Assembly (NCBI GenBank): GCA_038116745.1
Contig: JAYODW010000031.1
Span: forward strand, 1 to 63,931
DNA: 63,931 nt
Reading direction: 5' to 3'
DNA from: JAYODW01 sp038116745
GTDB lineage: Bacteria > Pseudomonadota > Gammaproteobacteria > Ga0077536
The first letter of the stretch is position 1, and each line of letters begins with the position of its first letter. This document shows positions 30,159-39,590 of this stretch, in pieces. The notes under the pieces are model-generated. The model was not told the DNA's origin, ran no database searches, and saw nothing but the letters and a program-made list of their open reading frames with translations. Both the position numbers and the translations under genes were made by a program.

Positions 30159-30359
30159 GGGATTACCCGAGCGCGCGTGCTGCTCTTAGGAAAGCACTGG
30201 CGGCGCATGAACGCTTTTGTCCTCACGCCGAAGCCCGAGCCCTTTTGCGCTTGTCCTCCTGACCTCCGCGGTAGTCGCAGTCAGGCGGCAAAACTTTGTG
30301 CCAGCGGGCTGAGTTGCTGCGCTACCCAGTTTTCCCGCCAGCGCCTTGATGCCTGACGG

Positions 30360-30842
30360 TCACCCAGAACGCCTCAGCGAGAATAAGGGGATCTCGCGCG
30401 AGGTACGTGACTGGTAGTCGTTGTAAGGCGGGAAGATCGCGCAGATCAGCTGCCACAGACGGTCACGCTCTGCGCCCTGTGCCAGGTGCGCTTCGGCTGC
30501 GAATGTGTCTGCACCCACCTGCAGCTCGACTTGCGGCTGTGCCAGCAGGTTGTAGTACCAGCTCGGGTGAGAATCTGACCCGCCTTTGGAACCAACGATG
30601 ACGTAATCCTCGCCGTCCATGCCGTAGAGCAGGGGGTGTGTGTAGCGCCGGCCGCTTTTACGACCGACCGTGGTCATCAGCAGGCAGGTCTGGATGCCGT
30701 TTCCGCCTACCGCAGACGAATCCCAGTAGTGCCCCGATTGACCTCCACTGTCCTGATATTCACGCGTGTGGTCAGTGATCCATTGTGGAACCGAGCCGCG
30801 ATCCAGCGCAGCAGCAGAGTCTTTCACCAGCTTGGTAACCAT
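30360..30842 (-). CDS. Ddn-like nitroreductase (deazaflavin-dependent family)
   Basis: This 160-residue protein belongs to the split-barrel family of F420H2-dependent nitroreductases (Ddn). The core is LLMTTVGRKSGRRYTHPLLY, with the conserved GRKSG, then EDYVIVGSKGGSDSHPSWYY and NLLAQPQVELQVGADTFAAE. Members reduce enones, quinones or nitro compounds with F420H2. With the two LLM proteins this is the third F420-type enzyme in the window. It is divergent from the cupin gene at 30960, and the two may share a promoter region. Confidence 0.87.
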   Translation of the reverse strand: MVTKLVKDSAAALDRGSVPQWITDHTREYQDSGGQSGHYWDSSAVGGNGIQTCLLMTTVGRKSGRRYTHPLLYGMDGEDYVIVGSKGGSDSHPSWYYNLLAQPQVELQVGADTFAAEAHLAQGAERDRLWQLICAIFPPYNDYQSRTSREIPLFSLRRSG

Positions 30843-30959
30843 CGGGTCTCCCTTGATTCTCCCTCATGGCAGTGCCCCCAGTGGCCGTGTCACTCGCTAC
30901 GGCCTTGGGGTATCTTCCTCTGCATTCGCCAATGGCACCAGCGACAGAGGAGACAACCG

Positions 30960-31445
30960 ATGACACAAGAAGCTCGCAGGGAAACGCAGCGCGCTGACCT
31001 GCCCGGATATCGCTATGACACGTCTCATGTCGAATGGGCCGAGTTTTTCACCCCCGGCACGTTCTACCGCATTCTCAACGTCGATGTGGCAGCACGGACG
31101 GCCGACATGCTGGTGAAATTCGCGCCTAACAGCCAGTGCATGTACCACCGCCATCGGTGCTGCACGACCACCATGGTGCTCGAAGGTGAACTACGCGTGC
31201 ACGAGCAGGTCGATGGCGGCGAGGTCATCAAGGTCAAGGCCGCGGGGAGCTATTCGCGCGGGGGCGAGAACGAGGTGCACATTGAGGGCAGTGGGGATGA
31301 GGATGCCATCGTCTTTTTTGGAATGAGCACGGATTCCGAGGTCATTTACGAACTTCTGAATGACGACCTGTCGCTGCGACGGGCGGTCACCGTTGAAGAT
31401 TTTGCTGCCGACTGGAAGCGGCATTGGCCACAGGATCAGGTTTGA
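30960..31445 (+). CDS. Cupin-domain protein
   Basis: This 161-residue protein has an RmlC-like cupin barrel with FAPNSQCMYHRHRCCTTTMV, then LEGELRVHEQVDGGEVIKV, and the second motif GGENEVHIEGSGDEDAIVFF. Potential metal ligands are the His of YHRHR and the His of EVHIEG. The C-terminal part (EVIYELLNDDLSLRRAVTVE) is family-specific. An upstream open frame to 30636 has no support; ATG at 30960 is preferred. Related cupins are often linked to ring-cleaving or decarboxylating steps. It is divergent from the Ddn-like gene, and a molybdenum hydroxylase operon follows 193 bases later. Confidence 0.8.
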   Translation: MTQEARRETQRADLPGYRYDTSHVEWAEFFTPGTFYRILNVDVAARTADMLVKFAPNSQCMYHRHRCCTTTMVLEGELRVHEQVDGGEVIKVKAAGSYSRGGENEVHIEGSGDEDAIVFFGMSTDSEVIYELLNDDLSLRRAVTVEDFAADWKRHWPQDQV

Positions 31446-31638
31446 TTCGGACGCTGGGTCGGATGCCTGGCACATCCGGCTGGAACCGTTATGCATTGGC
31501 TCCCTCTCGAGAACCTGTCGCTCCATTCGCAATCCGAAACCACAGTCGCTTTGGTTAGCGAGTCGGTAGCGGTGCTCGACCCCGAGACGGCGGAGGATGG
31601 CGAAGTCGCAAAGCGGAAGAAAATCCGGTAATCCGGAC

Positions 31639-33795
31639 ATGCAGCTGACACGCAGACGCTTTCTGACAAACACGGTGGCCGGTGGCGCGCTCTGCCTTGG
31701 CGTCGCCGCGCGTGGGGGGAGTGAGACCTCGCCGCGTGTTGAGCTGGCCGCGCAGGAGGGTCCTAAAGATGTCGCACTCAATGCCTGGGTGCGCATCGAT
31801 ACCGCCGGCAAGGTCATCTTGACCACACATAAAGCGGAAATGGGCCAAGGGGTCTATCAGGCGCTGCCGCAGATCCTGGCCGAAGAGCTCGAGGTCGATC
31901 TGGCTCAGGTCGCGGTCGTGTTTGCCCCCGGCGATCGGGCGACTTACGGTAGCCAGGTCACCGGTGGAAGCTCATCGGTGCGCACGACTTACGAAAAGCT
32001 CCTGGCTCTGGGCGCAACGGCCCGCGTAATGCTGACGCGCGCTGCGGCAGATCGGTGGCGGGTGCCGGTGGCGGAATGCGTCGCCGAGGCCGGCGTGGTT
32101 CTGCATCCTGAAAGCGGGCGTCAGGCGCACTATGGCGAGCTTGTCGAGGCCGCCTCTCTGTTTCCGGTGCCGGATGACGTGCCGCTGAAGAAGCGCGCTG
32201 ACTATCGGCTTATCGGTCGGCCGCTGCCGCGCCTCGATATCCCGGATAAGGTCCGCGGGCGAACCATGTTCGGCATGGATAAACGCCTTGATGGACTGCG
32301 CTTTGCCGTTGTTGCGCGCAGCCCGCGGCTGCATGGCAGCGTGTTGCGCGTCGATGACACAGCCGCACGAGCGGTGCCGGGGGTGGAGGACATCGTGCGC
32401 GTGCGCATGGGCGTACACCAGATGTACCGCGAGGGCGTCGCGGTCGTTGCGACGTCCACCTGGGCGGCAATGAAGGGCCGCGATGCGTTGGTCGTCGAGT
32501 GGGACGACACCGGCTTCGAGTATCTCGACACGGACACTATCTTCGAGCAGCAGCGTGAACTGCTCGCCAGCGAAGAGGGCTTCACGCTTACCGAAAAGGG
32601 TGAGCCGGAGCGCGTCCTCGACGCTGCTGGCAGCAAGCTCGACGTTATCTATCGCACGCCTTACCAGGCGCACAGCTGTCTTGAGCCGCTGAACTGCACC
32701 GCCCGTTTCAGCGACGGCCGGCTCGAGATCTGGGGCCCGATCCAGGCGCCGGAGTGGGTGCAGGATTACATCGCTGAAGAAATGGGGATCGCGCACGAGA
32801 ACATCATCGTCAACGAGACCTTTCTCGGCGGCGGTTTCGGACGTAAGGCGTTCATGGACTATCCGCATGAGGCCGCGCAGATAGCTCGCGCCACCGGGCT
32901 GCCGGTGCAGGTGGTGTGGACGCGTGAGGACGACACCACGCAGGGTCCTTTCAGACCTGGTGCGTCTTATCGCTGCGAGGGCGTTGTCGAGAACGGTCGG
33001 ATTGCGGCGATGAAGGTTCGTCTGGTGGCGCAGAACAAAGACCATCAGCGCTTTGGCGACGCACGGCGCGGCAGCGCGAACCGGAGCACCGGCGAGGGGC
33101 TGGCTGAGCCTTATCTCGAGGCGATTGACCACGTGCGGCTGGCCGACGTGCCGTTCGAACGCGATCTGCCGATCATGTGGTGGCGCGCGGTGTATGCCTC
33201 GACCAACGGTTTTGCCTACGAGTCATTCATCGACGAGCTGGCGCATGCGGCGGACGCTGACCCGCTTGCCTTCCGGCGCGCACATCTGCCGACGCCACGG
33301 CTGCAGGCACTGATTGACACACTGGAGCGCGTTTCTGGCTGGCAGGGCCGACCGCGCGGTTACGGGGTCGCAATTACCGAATGTTTCAAAACCACGGTCG
33401 GTCAGGTGGTGAAGGTCTCGCGCGGCGCAGACGGTCGGCTCGGTGTTGACCGGGTGTGGGCGGTAGTCGACTGCGGCTGGTATGTGAATCCCGACACCAT
33501 TCGAGCGCAGGTCGAAGGCTCGATCCTGATGGCGCTCGGAGCCGCGGTGACGCATGAGATCACCCTGCGGGGCGGTCTGGTCGAGCAGGCCAATTTCGAT
33601 TCTTATCCAATGCCGCGCCTGGCGGATATGCCGCCGGTCGAGGTTCATATCATGAATAACGATGCGCCCGCGGGCGGGGTCGGCGAGCCGGGTCTGCCGC
33701 CCTTTGCGCCGGCACTCGCTAACGCCATCTTCGATCTGACAGGACGACGGATCCGCGAGCTGCCGGTGCGTCTGGACGCGCTGGGGCAGGTATGA
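31639..33795 (+). CDS. Isoquinoline 1-oxidoreductase-type molybdopterin large subunit
   Basis: This 718-residue xanthine-oxidase-family large subunit has a twin-arginine signal (LTRRRFLTNTVAGG), so the enzyme is exported folded. Mo-cofactor stretches are TTHKAEMGQGVYQALPQILA, YGSQVTGGSSSVRTTYEKLL, ETFLGGGFGRKAFMDYPHEA and the C-terminal GGVGEPGLPPFAPALANAIF with the catalytic Glu. PYQAHSCLEPLNCTARF is the usual site near the active centre. Such enzymes hydroxylate N-heterocycles or oxidise aldehydes. I start at the ATG at 31639, directly before the RR motif; 31597 is possible. The small iron-sulfur subunit follows, so the order is large then small, the reverse of the usual iorA-iorB. Confidence 0.9.
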   Translation: MQLTRRRFLTNTVAGGALCLGVAARGGSETSPRVELAAQEGPKDVALNAWVRIDTAGKVILTTHKAEMGQGVYQALPQILAEELEVDLAQVAVVFAPGDRATYGSQVTGGSSSVRTTYEKLLALGATARVMLTRAAADRWRVPVAECVAEAGVVLHPESGRQAHYGELVEAASLFPVPDDVPLKKRADYRLIGRPLPRLDIPDKVRGRTMFGMDKRLDGLRFAVVARSPRLHGSVLRVDDTAARAVPGVEDIVRVRMGVHQMYREGVAVVATSTWAAMKGRDALVVEWDDTGFEYLDTDTIFEQQRELLASEEGFTLTEKGEPERVLDAAGSKLDVIYRTPYQAHSCLEPLNCTARFSDGRLEIWGPIQAPEWVQDYIAEEMGIAHENIIVNETFLGGGFGRKAFMDYPHEAAQIARATGLPVQVVWTREDDTTQGPFRPGASYRCEGVVENGRIAAMKVRLVAQNKDHQRFGDARRGSANRSTGEGLAEPYLEAIDHVRLADVPFERDLPIMWWRAVYASTNGFAYESFIDELAHAADADPLAFRRAHLPTPRLQALIDTLERVSGWQGRPRGYGVAITECFKTTVGQVVKVSRGADGRLGVDRVWAVVDCGWYVNPDTIRAQVEGSILMALGAAVTHEITLRGGLVEQANFDSYPMPRLADMPPVEVHIMNNDAPAGGVGEPGLPPFAPALANAIFDLTGRRIRELPVRLDALGQV

Positions 33796-33806
33796 GGGAG
33801 ACACCG

Positions 33807-34313
33807 ATGACCGCCTTTCGTCTGAATATCAACGGTGAGATACGCGAGCTCGAGGGCCCGGCAGATATGCCGCTGCTCTGGGCGCTGCGCGATGTGGCCG
33901 GATTGCCCGGTACCAAATATGGCTGCGGCCGCGGTTTATGCGGGGCCTGCACAGTGCATATCGACGGCCGCGCCACGCGCGCATGCCAGGTAACGCTCGA
34001 GGTGCTGACGCCGGAGCAGCGCATCACCACTATCGAGGGCCTGTCAGACGCAGTGGGTCTCGCCGTACAGCAGGCCTGGATCACGCACCAGGTGCCGCAG
34101 TGCGGTTACTGTCAGTCGGGCCAGGTGATGGCAGCTACGGCGCTGCTCAGCACCAATCCCGCGCCCACCGACGTCGAGATCGATGCCCACATGGCGGGCA
34201 ACCTGTGCCGCTGCGGTACCTATCAGCGGATCCGGGCAGCTATCCATACGGCCGCCGGCGCCGTGAAGGATCGTCCGACCGTCGGCCGTGCCCAGGGAAG
34301 CAGTGCCTCCTGA
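33807..34313 (+). CDS. Isoquinoline 1-oxidoreductase-type [2Fe-2S] small subunit
   Basis: This 168-residue protein has the two iron-sulfur centres of this family: a plant-type cluster (KYGCGRGLCGACTVHIDG with a further Cys in TRACQVTL) and a four-helix centre (VPQCGYCQSGQVMAATALL with NLCRCGTYQRIRAAI). It passes electrons from the molybdopterin subunit to a periplasmic acceptor. I prefer ATG 33807 with GGGAG upstream; an ATGA overlap at 33792 is an alternative. It has no signal peptide and would be co-exported with the large subunit. No FAD subunit or cytochrome c is adjacent, as is normal for this type. Confidence 0.92.
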   Translation: MTAFRLNINGEIRELEGPADMPLLWALRDVAGLPGTKYGCGRGLCGACTVHIDGRATRACQVTLEVLTPEQRITTIEGLSDAVGLAVQQAWITHQVPQCGYCQSGQVMAATALLSTNPAPTDVEIDAHMAGNLCRCGTYQRIRAAIHTAAGAVKDRPTVGRAQGSSAS

Positions 34314-34548
34314 GCTTGGGGCGCAACTCGGTGAAGTCAGTCCAGGCTGTCGCCATCAGTAGCGATAGGGGGGGCTGGGCAGTTAGCAGCGCAACGTTTT
34401 CGCACTGGTCTGTCAGTCGATGTTTGTGGTTAATGCGACGGCACCAGTAGCCGGCGAATTCGTGCTGGAGCTGTCCAGGCTGCCCCGCGCCCTCGAACGG
34501 CGTTCGCTGGATCTCCAGAAATCGGGGAATTAGTCCGGGCCAGTCGTT
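34314..34548. other. Intergenic, nothing recognised
   Basis: No gene or strong structure was found in these 235 bases. No YoeB-like toxin was seen downstream of the antitoxin-like gene. Confidence 0.5.
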
Positions 34549-34857
34549 TTATCCGACCGTGGCCAGTAGAGGTAGGTCTTCCCATGCGCCCGCGGAAATA
34601 TCAGCTGCACTCTGCAAGCTTTCGCGGATGTCCTTCCCCCTTTCGAGATGGGCAATGGACTCGAGCAGGCGGAGGCCCTTTTTGGGGTGCTTGTGCAGAT
34701 AAGAGGTTGCCTCCGGCGCCGGGCAGTCCTTGAGCGACAGCATGACTACCAAGCAAACATTGTTGCGGGTAATGATGACCGGCGCTTGGCCATCGCAGGC
34801 CTGATCCATGGTGCTGACGAGCTTGCCGCGCGGTTCGGAATTGGAAATCGTGTCCAT
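34549..34857 (-). CDS. YefM/Phd-like antitoxin, orphan and divergent
   Basis: This 102-residue protein starts MDTISNSEPRGKLVSTMDQA and continues DGQAPVIITRNN, matching the YefM N-terminal DNA-binding fold. The middle has lost the usual N-G-A/E stretch, replaced by VCLVVMLSLKDC. A YefM-like SYLHKHPKKGLRLLESIAHL and a DIRESL end follow. No YoeB-type toxin gene is next to it on either side. It may be an orphan repressor, an antitoxin acting on a toxin elsewhere, or a decaying gene. Confidence 0.65.
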   Translation of the reverse strand: MDTISNSEPRGKLVSTMDQACDGQAPVIITRNNVCLVVMLSLKDCPAPEATSYLHKHPKKGLRLLESIAHLERGKDIRESLQSAADISAGAWEDLPLLATVG

Positions 34858-35024
34858 GGAGAACTACCGGTACTCGTACAACTTGAACGTACAAACAGCA
34901 GTTTGCGGCCAGGCGCTCAATCTGGCTGTCCAACGCTCGAGCTCTATGCCCGGACCAGGCACGACGGTGGCGAAGAAAAACCCCGGCCCAGATACAGCCA
35001 CACGGCGGTCGCCGGGCAGGGCCC
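34858..35024. other. Short intergenic
   Basis: No feature was found between the antitoxin-like gene and the TonB receptor stop. Confidence 0.5.
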
Positions 35025-37235
35025 TCAGAAGTTCAGACTGAGCTCGGCGCCCACGACACGGCCCTTGGCCAGAGGAGAGAACGTACCCCCGAGAGGCACG
35101 GGACCGAGAGCTGCGGGGAGCTGCCCATCGCCCCCGTGCTTGACCTCGTTCAACAGATTTCTGCCGTAGACCGAAAGCACCCAGCGCTCGCTGTAAGCAT
35201 GGAAATCCAGCCCGGCATCCAGGATGTCCTGTGCCCGAATGAATCCGAGGTTGTTATCCGTGAACGCTGAGTTATCGCGGTAGGCGTAGTTCATGCGGGT
35301 CGTCAGATAACCCCAGCGGGCGACGTCGAGATCGTGGGTGAAGCCCACGTTGTAAGTCCATTCGGCGGCGCGCGGCAACTTCAGCTTCTTGTCCAGGGAA
35401 TCAATCGTGCCGTCGTCGTTCAGGTCAAAAAATATCTTGTCATAGTCTGCATCGATCCACCCGAGTGACCCGAACAGGGTCAGATTGTCGGTCAGGCTGA
35501 ACACCCCGTCGAGCTCAATGCCAAGAATGTCCGCATCAGCCGTATTCTTGATGACCTGCACGATCCCGGCATTGAGATCAGCCAGATTCACTTCGCGCTG
35601 CATGTCTTCAACCTCAGTGTAGAAGACAGCGCCATTCAGACGTCCACGAGCGAACGCGGTTTTTACCCCCATCTCGAAGCTGTCTACCTGCTCTTCGTCG
35701 AAAGGTCCCGGCCCGAAATTGACGGTGTCGAGCGCGGTGTTTCGCAGGTTGTATCCGCCCGAGCGGAAGCCACGGGTCCAGAAACCGTACACCCGGGCCT
35801 GTTCACTCAGGATGTAAGTCATGCCGGCTTTCGGCGAGACGTTGGCCCAGTTGTCATCGTCAACGAAGTCAAATGCGCAGGTGTTATCGAGCACGTTGCA
35901 GGGCGAGTCGATGTTGCGAACGAGCGACGCGATCTGCGCTGATTTGTCCTCATAGGTGTAGCGCACGCCAGCGTTCAGGATCCACGTCTCGGTCAGGTCA
36001 TAGTCAACGGAGGTAAACAGCGCGAAGGTCTCGACTTCATAGTTGCCGCCGCCATCCTGCGTCTGCGCAGGCGAACCATCGGGCGTCAGGGCGCCCAGGA
36101 GGTTGCGCCGCTCGAAATAGCCAATCTCATTATGGAAGTAATACAGGCCTGCCGTGACATTGAGTCGCTCGGCGAATAAGCCGTTGTAGCGGAGCTCGTT
36201 GCTCACCTGTTTGGCGTCGATACCGAGCTCAAAATGAAACAGCGACACCGGCTGCGAATCGACATCGCCAGCTGCCCGGCTTTCGAAATCCCGCCAGCCA
36301 AAAATATTCGTGATGGTGCCCGTGTCACCGACACGCAAGTCGAACTGGGCGGCGACGAAATGGGCTTCGGTGTCCTGGTAGCCTTCCTCGTTGATACTGA
36401 AATTGAAGCTGTCGCGATCGTTATTGACCGGCTGCCCGGGGAGTCCGACACCATTGGTATGACTCTGCCCTGCAGGGCCGTGTCCGTCGGTCTCGGTGTA
36501 CTCATAGCGAACAACAAATTCAAAGTTATCGTTCGGTTGCCAGACGACTACCGGACGCACCATCGTCTGGCGCAATTCACCGAAATCCTTGCCGTCGAAA
36601 TCATTTTCGAACCAGCCATCGTCATCGTTGAAGTAGGCCGACACTTTGGCTTTGAGGTTGGGGCTGAGGGGGCCGCTGACGGTTCCGGTGACGTATTTGT
36701 TAAGCCCGCCGTCTCCGCCACCGTCGAAAGCGGTGCGGACGCGCGCCTCAAATTCGTCGCCCGGTTTGCGGGTATTGAGCAGGATGGCACCGCCGGTGAC
36801 GTTGCGGCCGAACAGCGTGCCCTGAGGCCCGCGCAGTACTTCAATGTTTTCGAGGTCAAACGCGTCAAAAATGATGCCGTTATTCAATCCCATGTAGACC
36901 CCGTCGACGAATACGCCGACGGTCGGATCGATGGATGGAATGGAGCTGTTAACGCCCAGGCCACGGATCGAAAAGCTAGCGGTGGCGCGGGTTGTGCCGA
37001 TATCGTCCAGGGCGACGTTCGGCATGCTGACGGCGAGATTCGTCAGGTTGCGGATCTTCAGGGCTTCAATCTGCGTACTGTCGAAGGCGGAGATCGATAG
37101 CGGCGTGTCCTGAATGTTTTCCTCGCGCTTGCGCGCCGTAACAACGACCTCTTCGAGGAGCGCAGCGGAACTGCGCGTCGCTCTCTCTTCGTTGCGCTTT
37201 TCATCCTCGGCGCTGACCGGATGGAAGACCAACAC
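35025..37235 (-). CDS. TonB-dependent receptor, without a conventional start
   Basis: This outer-membrane receptor has the TonB-box region EEVVVTARKREENIQDTPLS, the plug motif DTTRATASFSIRGLGVNSS-like stretch, VEVLRGPQGTLFGRNVTGGA and a long barrel ending in LSLNF. 736 residues follow the first possible start (GTG 37235). Upstream in the same frame a normal signal peptide continues (RATVVACAVLVFHPVSA, cut before EDE), and no ATG, GTG or TTG occurs before it, back to a stop. Either the start codon is lost or mis-assembled, or a rare start is used. TonB receptors of this group import diverse organics or siderophores. No substrate gene is adjacent. Confidence 0.85.
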   Translation of the reverse strand: MLVFHPVSAEDEKRNEERATRSSAALLEEVVVTARKREENIQDTPLSISAFDSTQIEALKIRNLTNLAVSMPNVALDDIGTTRATASFSIRGLGVNSSIPSIDPTVGVFVDGVYMGLNNGIIFDAFDLENIEVLRGPQGTLFGRNVTGGAILLNTRKPGDEFEARVRTAFDGGGDGGLNKYVTGTVSGPLSPNLKAKVSAYFNDDDGWFENDFDGKDFGELRQTMVRPVVVWQPNDNFEFVVRYEYTETDGHGPAGQSHTNGVGLPGQPVNNDRDSFNFSINEEGYQDTEAHFVAAQFDLRVGDTGTITNIFGWRDFESRAAGDVDSQPVSLFHFELGIDAKQVSNELRYNGLFAERLNVTAGLYYFHNEIGYFERRNLLGALTPDGSPAQTQDGGGNYEVETFALFTSVDYDLTETWILNAGVRYTYEDKSAQIASLVRNIDSPCNVLDNTCAFDFVDDDNWANVSPKAGMTYILSEQARVYGFWTRGFRSGGYNLRNTALDTVNFGPGPFDEEQVDSFEMGVKTAFARGRLNGAVFYTEVEDMQREVNLADLNAGIVQVIKNTADADILGIELDGVFSLTDNLTLFGSLGWIDADYDKIFFDLNDDGTIDSLDKKLKLPRAAEWTYNVGFTHDLDVARWGYLTTRMNYAYRDNSAFTDNNLGFIRAQDILDAGLDFHAYSERWVLSVYGRNLLNEVKHGGDGQLPAALGPVPLGGTFSPLAKGRVVGAELSLNF

Positions 37236-37559
37236 GGCACAGGCGACGACGGTCGCTCGGGCAGAATTCCAGTGGTGAAATTTCGGGGCTCGACGGCCAG
37301 AGATGGCGCGATCCTGTGTCCGATCTGATACCCGCCCTGTTTCTGCGCGAAGGCAGACTGGTTCGTTTTTTTGTGAATTAATTTTCCTGTCCCCTTGATG
37401 CGCGGGTCGGCTGCAGGTTGTTCAACCCGCCATGATCGAAGCCGGACTGACGTGTGGCCCGGTTGACCACACTGACAGAAGCCGATCTGCTGGTCGCAAT
37501 TCCAGCCGGCTTTCGCATTGACGGCGAGACTGCTGGGAAATTGGACGCAGCGTCTCTCG
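37236..37559. other. Intergenic with possible N-terminal extension of the receptor
   Basis: The minus-strand frame of the receptor stays open to about 37380 and includes a plausible signal peptide. No other gene is supported. Confidence 0.5.
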
Positions 37560-39590
37560 TCAGGCCGCAATCCCCGAATGCCGCAACAGCGCGTCGATTT
37601 CCGGATCCCGCCCGCGGAACGCGCGGAAGAGGTCGGCCGCGTCCCGGGAGCCGCCCATGGCGAGCACGTTGTCGAGGAATGCCCGGCCGGTGGCCGGGTC
37701 GAATACGCCGCGCTCTTCAAAGAGGGAGAACGCATCGGCCGACAGCACTTCGGCCCACTTATAGCTGTAGTACCCCGCCGCGTAGCCACCGGCGAAGATG
37801 TGCGAGAAGCCGTTCGGGAAACGGTTCCAGTCGGGTGCCGGCATGAGGGCGACCTGCGCGCGTACGGCGTTGAGGATCTCGTAGATCCGTGCGCCCTGCC
37901 CAGGCTCATATTCGAGGTGAATGCGGAAGTCGAACAGCGAAAACTCGAGCTGGCGCATCATCATCATCGCGGACTGGAAATTCTTCGCCGCGCGCATGCG
38001 CGCATACATCTCTTCCGGAATCGCCTCTCCGCTCTCGTAGTGCCCGGAGAACAGATCCAGCGCCTCGCGCTCCCAGCAAAAGTTCTCCATGAACTGTGAC
38101 GGCAGCTCGACCGCGTCCCAGGCCACGCCGTTGATGCCGGCCACTGCGGGGTAGTCGATACGGGTCAGCATGTGGTGCAGCCCGTGGCCGAACTCGTGAA
38201 ACAGGGTTTCGACCTCGTTGTGGGTCAGCAGCGCTGGCTTGCCGCCGACCGGGGGGGTGAAGTTGCAGGTCATGTAGGCGACCGGGACCTGCTGCCGCCG
38301 GCGGGTCACCATGCGCGACTGGCAGGTATCCATCCATGCCCCGCCGCGCTTGTTCTGGCGCGCGTAGAGATCGAAATAAAACTGCCCCACCGTCTGCCCC
38401 GCCGGGTCGCGGATCTCGTAGAACTTCACGTCCGGGTGCCAGGTTTCGACGCCGTCAATTTCATGGAAGCTGACCGCGAACAGGCGGCTCATGACCTCGA
38501 ACATGCCCGGCACCACCCGGGTTTCCGGGAAGTAGGGGCGCACCTCCTCCTGGCTGATGGCATAACGCTGCTGGCGCAGCTTCTCGGCGTAATAGCCGAC
38601 GTCCCAGGGCTGCAGATCAGCGTGGCCCTGAGCGGCCGCGAAGTCGCGCACCTCGGCCAGCTCGCGCTCGCCCTGGGCGTGAGATCGTCGGGCCAGGTCT
38701 TCAAGAAAATCCATGACCTGACCGGTAGAGTCTGCCATCTTGGTCGCGAGCGAGCGCTCGGCGTAGTTGGCAAAGCCTAGCAGCGCGGCGAGCTCGTGGC
38801 GCAGGGCCAGAATCTCGTCCATCAGTGCAGTGTTGTCGTACTGCCTGTCGTGCGGCCCCTGATCGGAAGCGCGGGTGTTGTAGGCGCGATAGAGCTCAAG
38901 GCGCAGCTCGCGGTTGTCGGCATAGGTCATCACCGGACCGTAGGACGGATAGTCCAGGGTTAGCAGCCAGCCCTCCAGGCCGCGCTGTGCGGCCGTCTGC
39001 GCAGCAAGCTCAAGCGCCGAATCGGGCAGACCGCTGAGCAGCGCCTGATCCTCGACGTGTCGACTCCAGGCGTTGGTCACATCGAGCAGGTTCTCGGAGA
39101 ATTTGCTGGTCAGCTGCGAGAGCTGCTGGGAGATGGCTTTGTAGCGGGCCTTCTTCTCCGCTGGCAGATCAATTCCTGACAGGCGGAAGTCGCGCAGGGC
39201 GTTATCGAGCACCTTGCGCTGTGCCGGCTTAAGGTCACCGGCGGTCTCGGCGAGCTTTTCGTAGGCGCGGAAGAGACGCTCGTTCTGGCCCATCTCTGTG
39301 GCGTAGTCCGAGAGCTTCGGCAGGCAGGCGTTGTAAGCAGCGCGCAGCGCGTCCGAATTCACCACGGCGTTCATGTGCGATACCGGGGACCACGCGCGCT
39401 CAAGCCGGTCTTCCCATTCATCGAGCGGTTCGATCAGCGTCTCCCAGGTCGGCTTCGAGAGGTCGTCGAGCAGCGCCTCAATACGCGCGCGATTCTCGGT
39501 CAGGATCTGGTCAATAGCGGGCTCGACGTGCTCGGCGTGGATGTCAGAGAAGCGCGGCAGGCCGACGGGGTGCAGTAGCGGGTTATTCAT
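37560..39590 (-). CDS. prlC: Oligopeptidase A (M3 metallopeptidase)
   Basis: This 676-residue cytoplasmic zinc peptidase matches the length of E. coli oligopeptidase A (about 680). The zinc motif HEFGHGLHHML is near residue 463, with the third ligand Glu in VELPSQFMENFCWE. The substrate-binding loop region AGGYAAGYYSYKWAEVLSAD is present, with a typical N-terminal LPRFSDIHAEHVEPAIDQIL. It degrades peptides of about 5-20 residues, including cleaved signal peptides. Start ATG 39590 fits. The gene is followed by other metabolic genes but is not clearly in an operon with them. Its close resemblance to gammaproteobacterial prlC supports the taxonomic guess. Confidence 0.95.
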   Translation of the reverse strand: MNNPLLHPVGLPRFSDIHAEHVEPAIDQILTENRARIEALLDDLSKPTWETLIEPLDEWEDRLERAWSPVSHMNAVVNSDALRAAYNACLPKLSDYATEMGQNERLFRAYEKLAETAGDLKPAQRKVLDNALRDFRLSGIDLPAEKKARYKAISQQLSQLTSKFSENLLDVTNAWSRHVEDQALLSGLPDSALELAAQTAAQRGLEGWLLTLDYPSYGPVMTYADNRELRLELYRAYNTRASDQGPHDRQYDNTALMDEILALRHELAALLGFANYAERSLATKMADSTGQVMDFLEDLARRSHAQGERELAEVRDFAAAQGHADLQPWDVGYYAEKLRQQRYAISQEEVRPYFPETRVVPGMFEVMSRLFAVSFHEIDGVETWHPDVKFYEIRDPAGQTVGQFYFDLYARQNKRGGAWMDTCQSRMVTRRRQQVPVAYMTCNFTPPVGGKPALLTHNEVETLFHEFGHGLHHMLTRIDYPAVAGINGVAWDAVELPSQFMENFCWEREALDLFSGHYESGEAIPEEMYARMRAAKNFQSAMMMMRQLEFSLFDFRIHLEYEPGQGARIYEILNAVRAQVALMPAPDWNRFPNGFSHIFAGGYAAGYYSYKWAEVLSADAFSLFEERGVFDPATGRAFLDNVLAMGGSRDAADLFRAFRGRDPEIDALLRHSGIAA

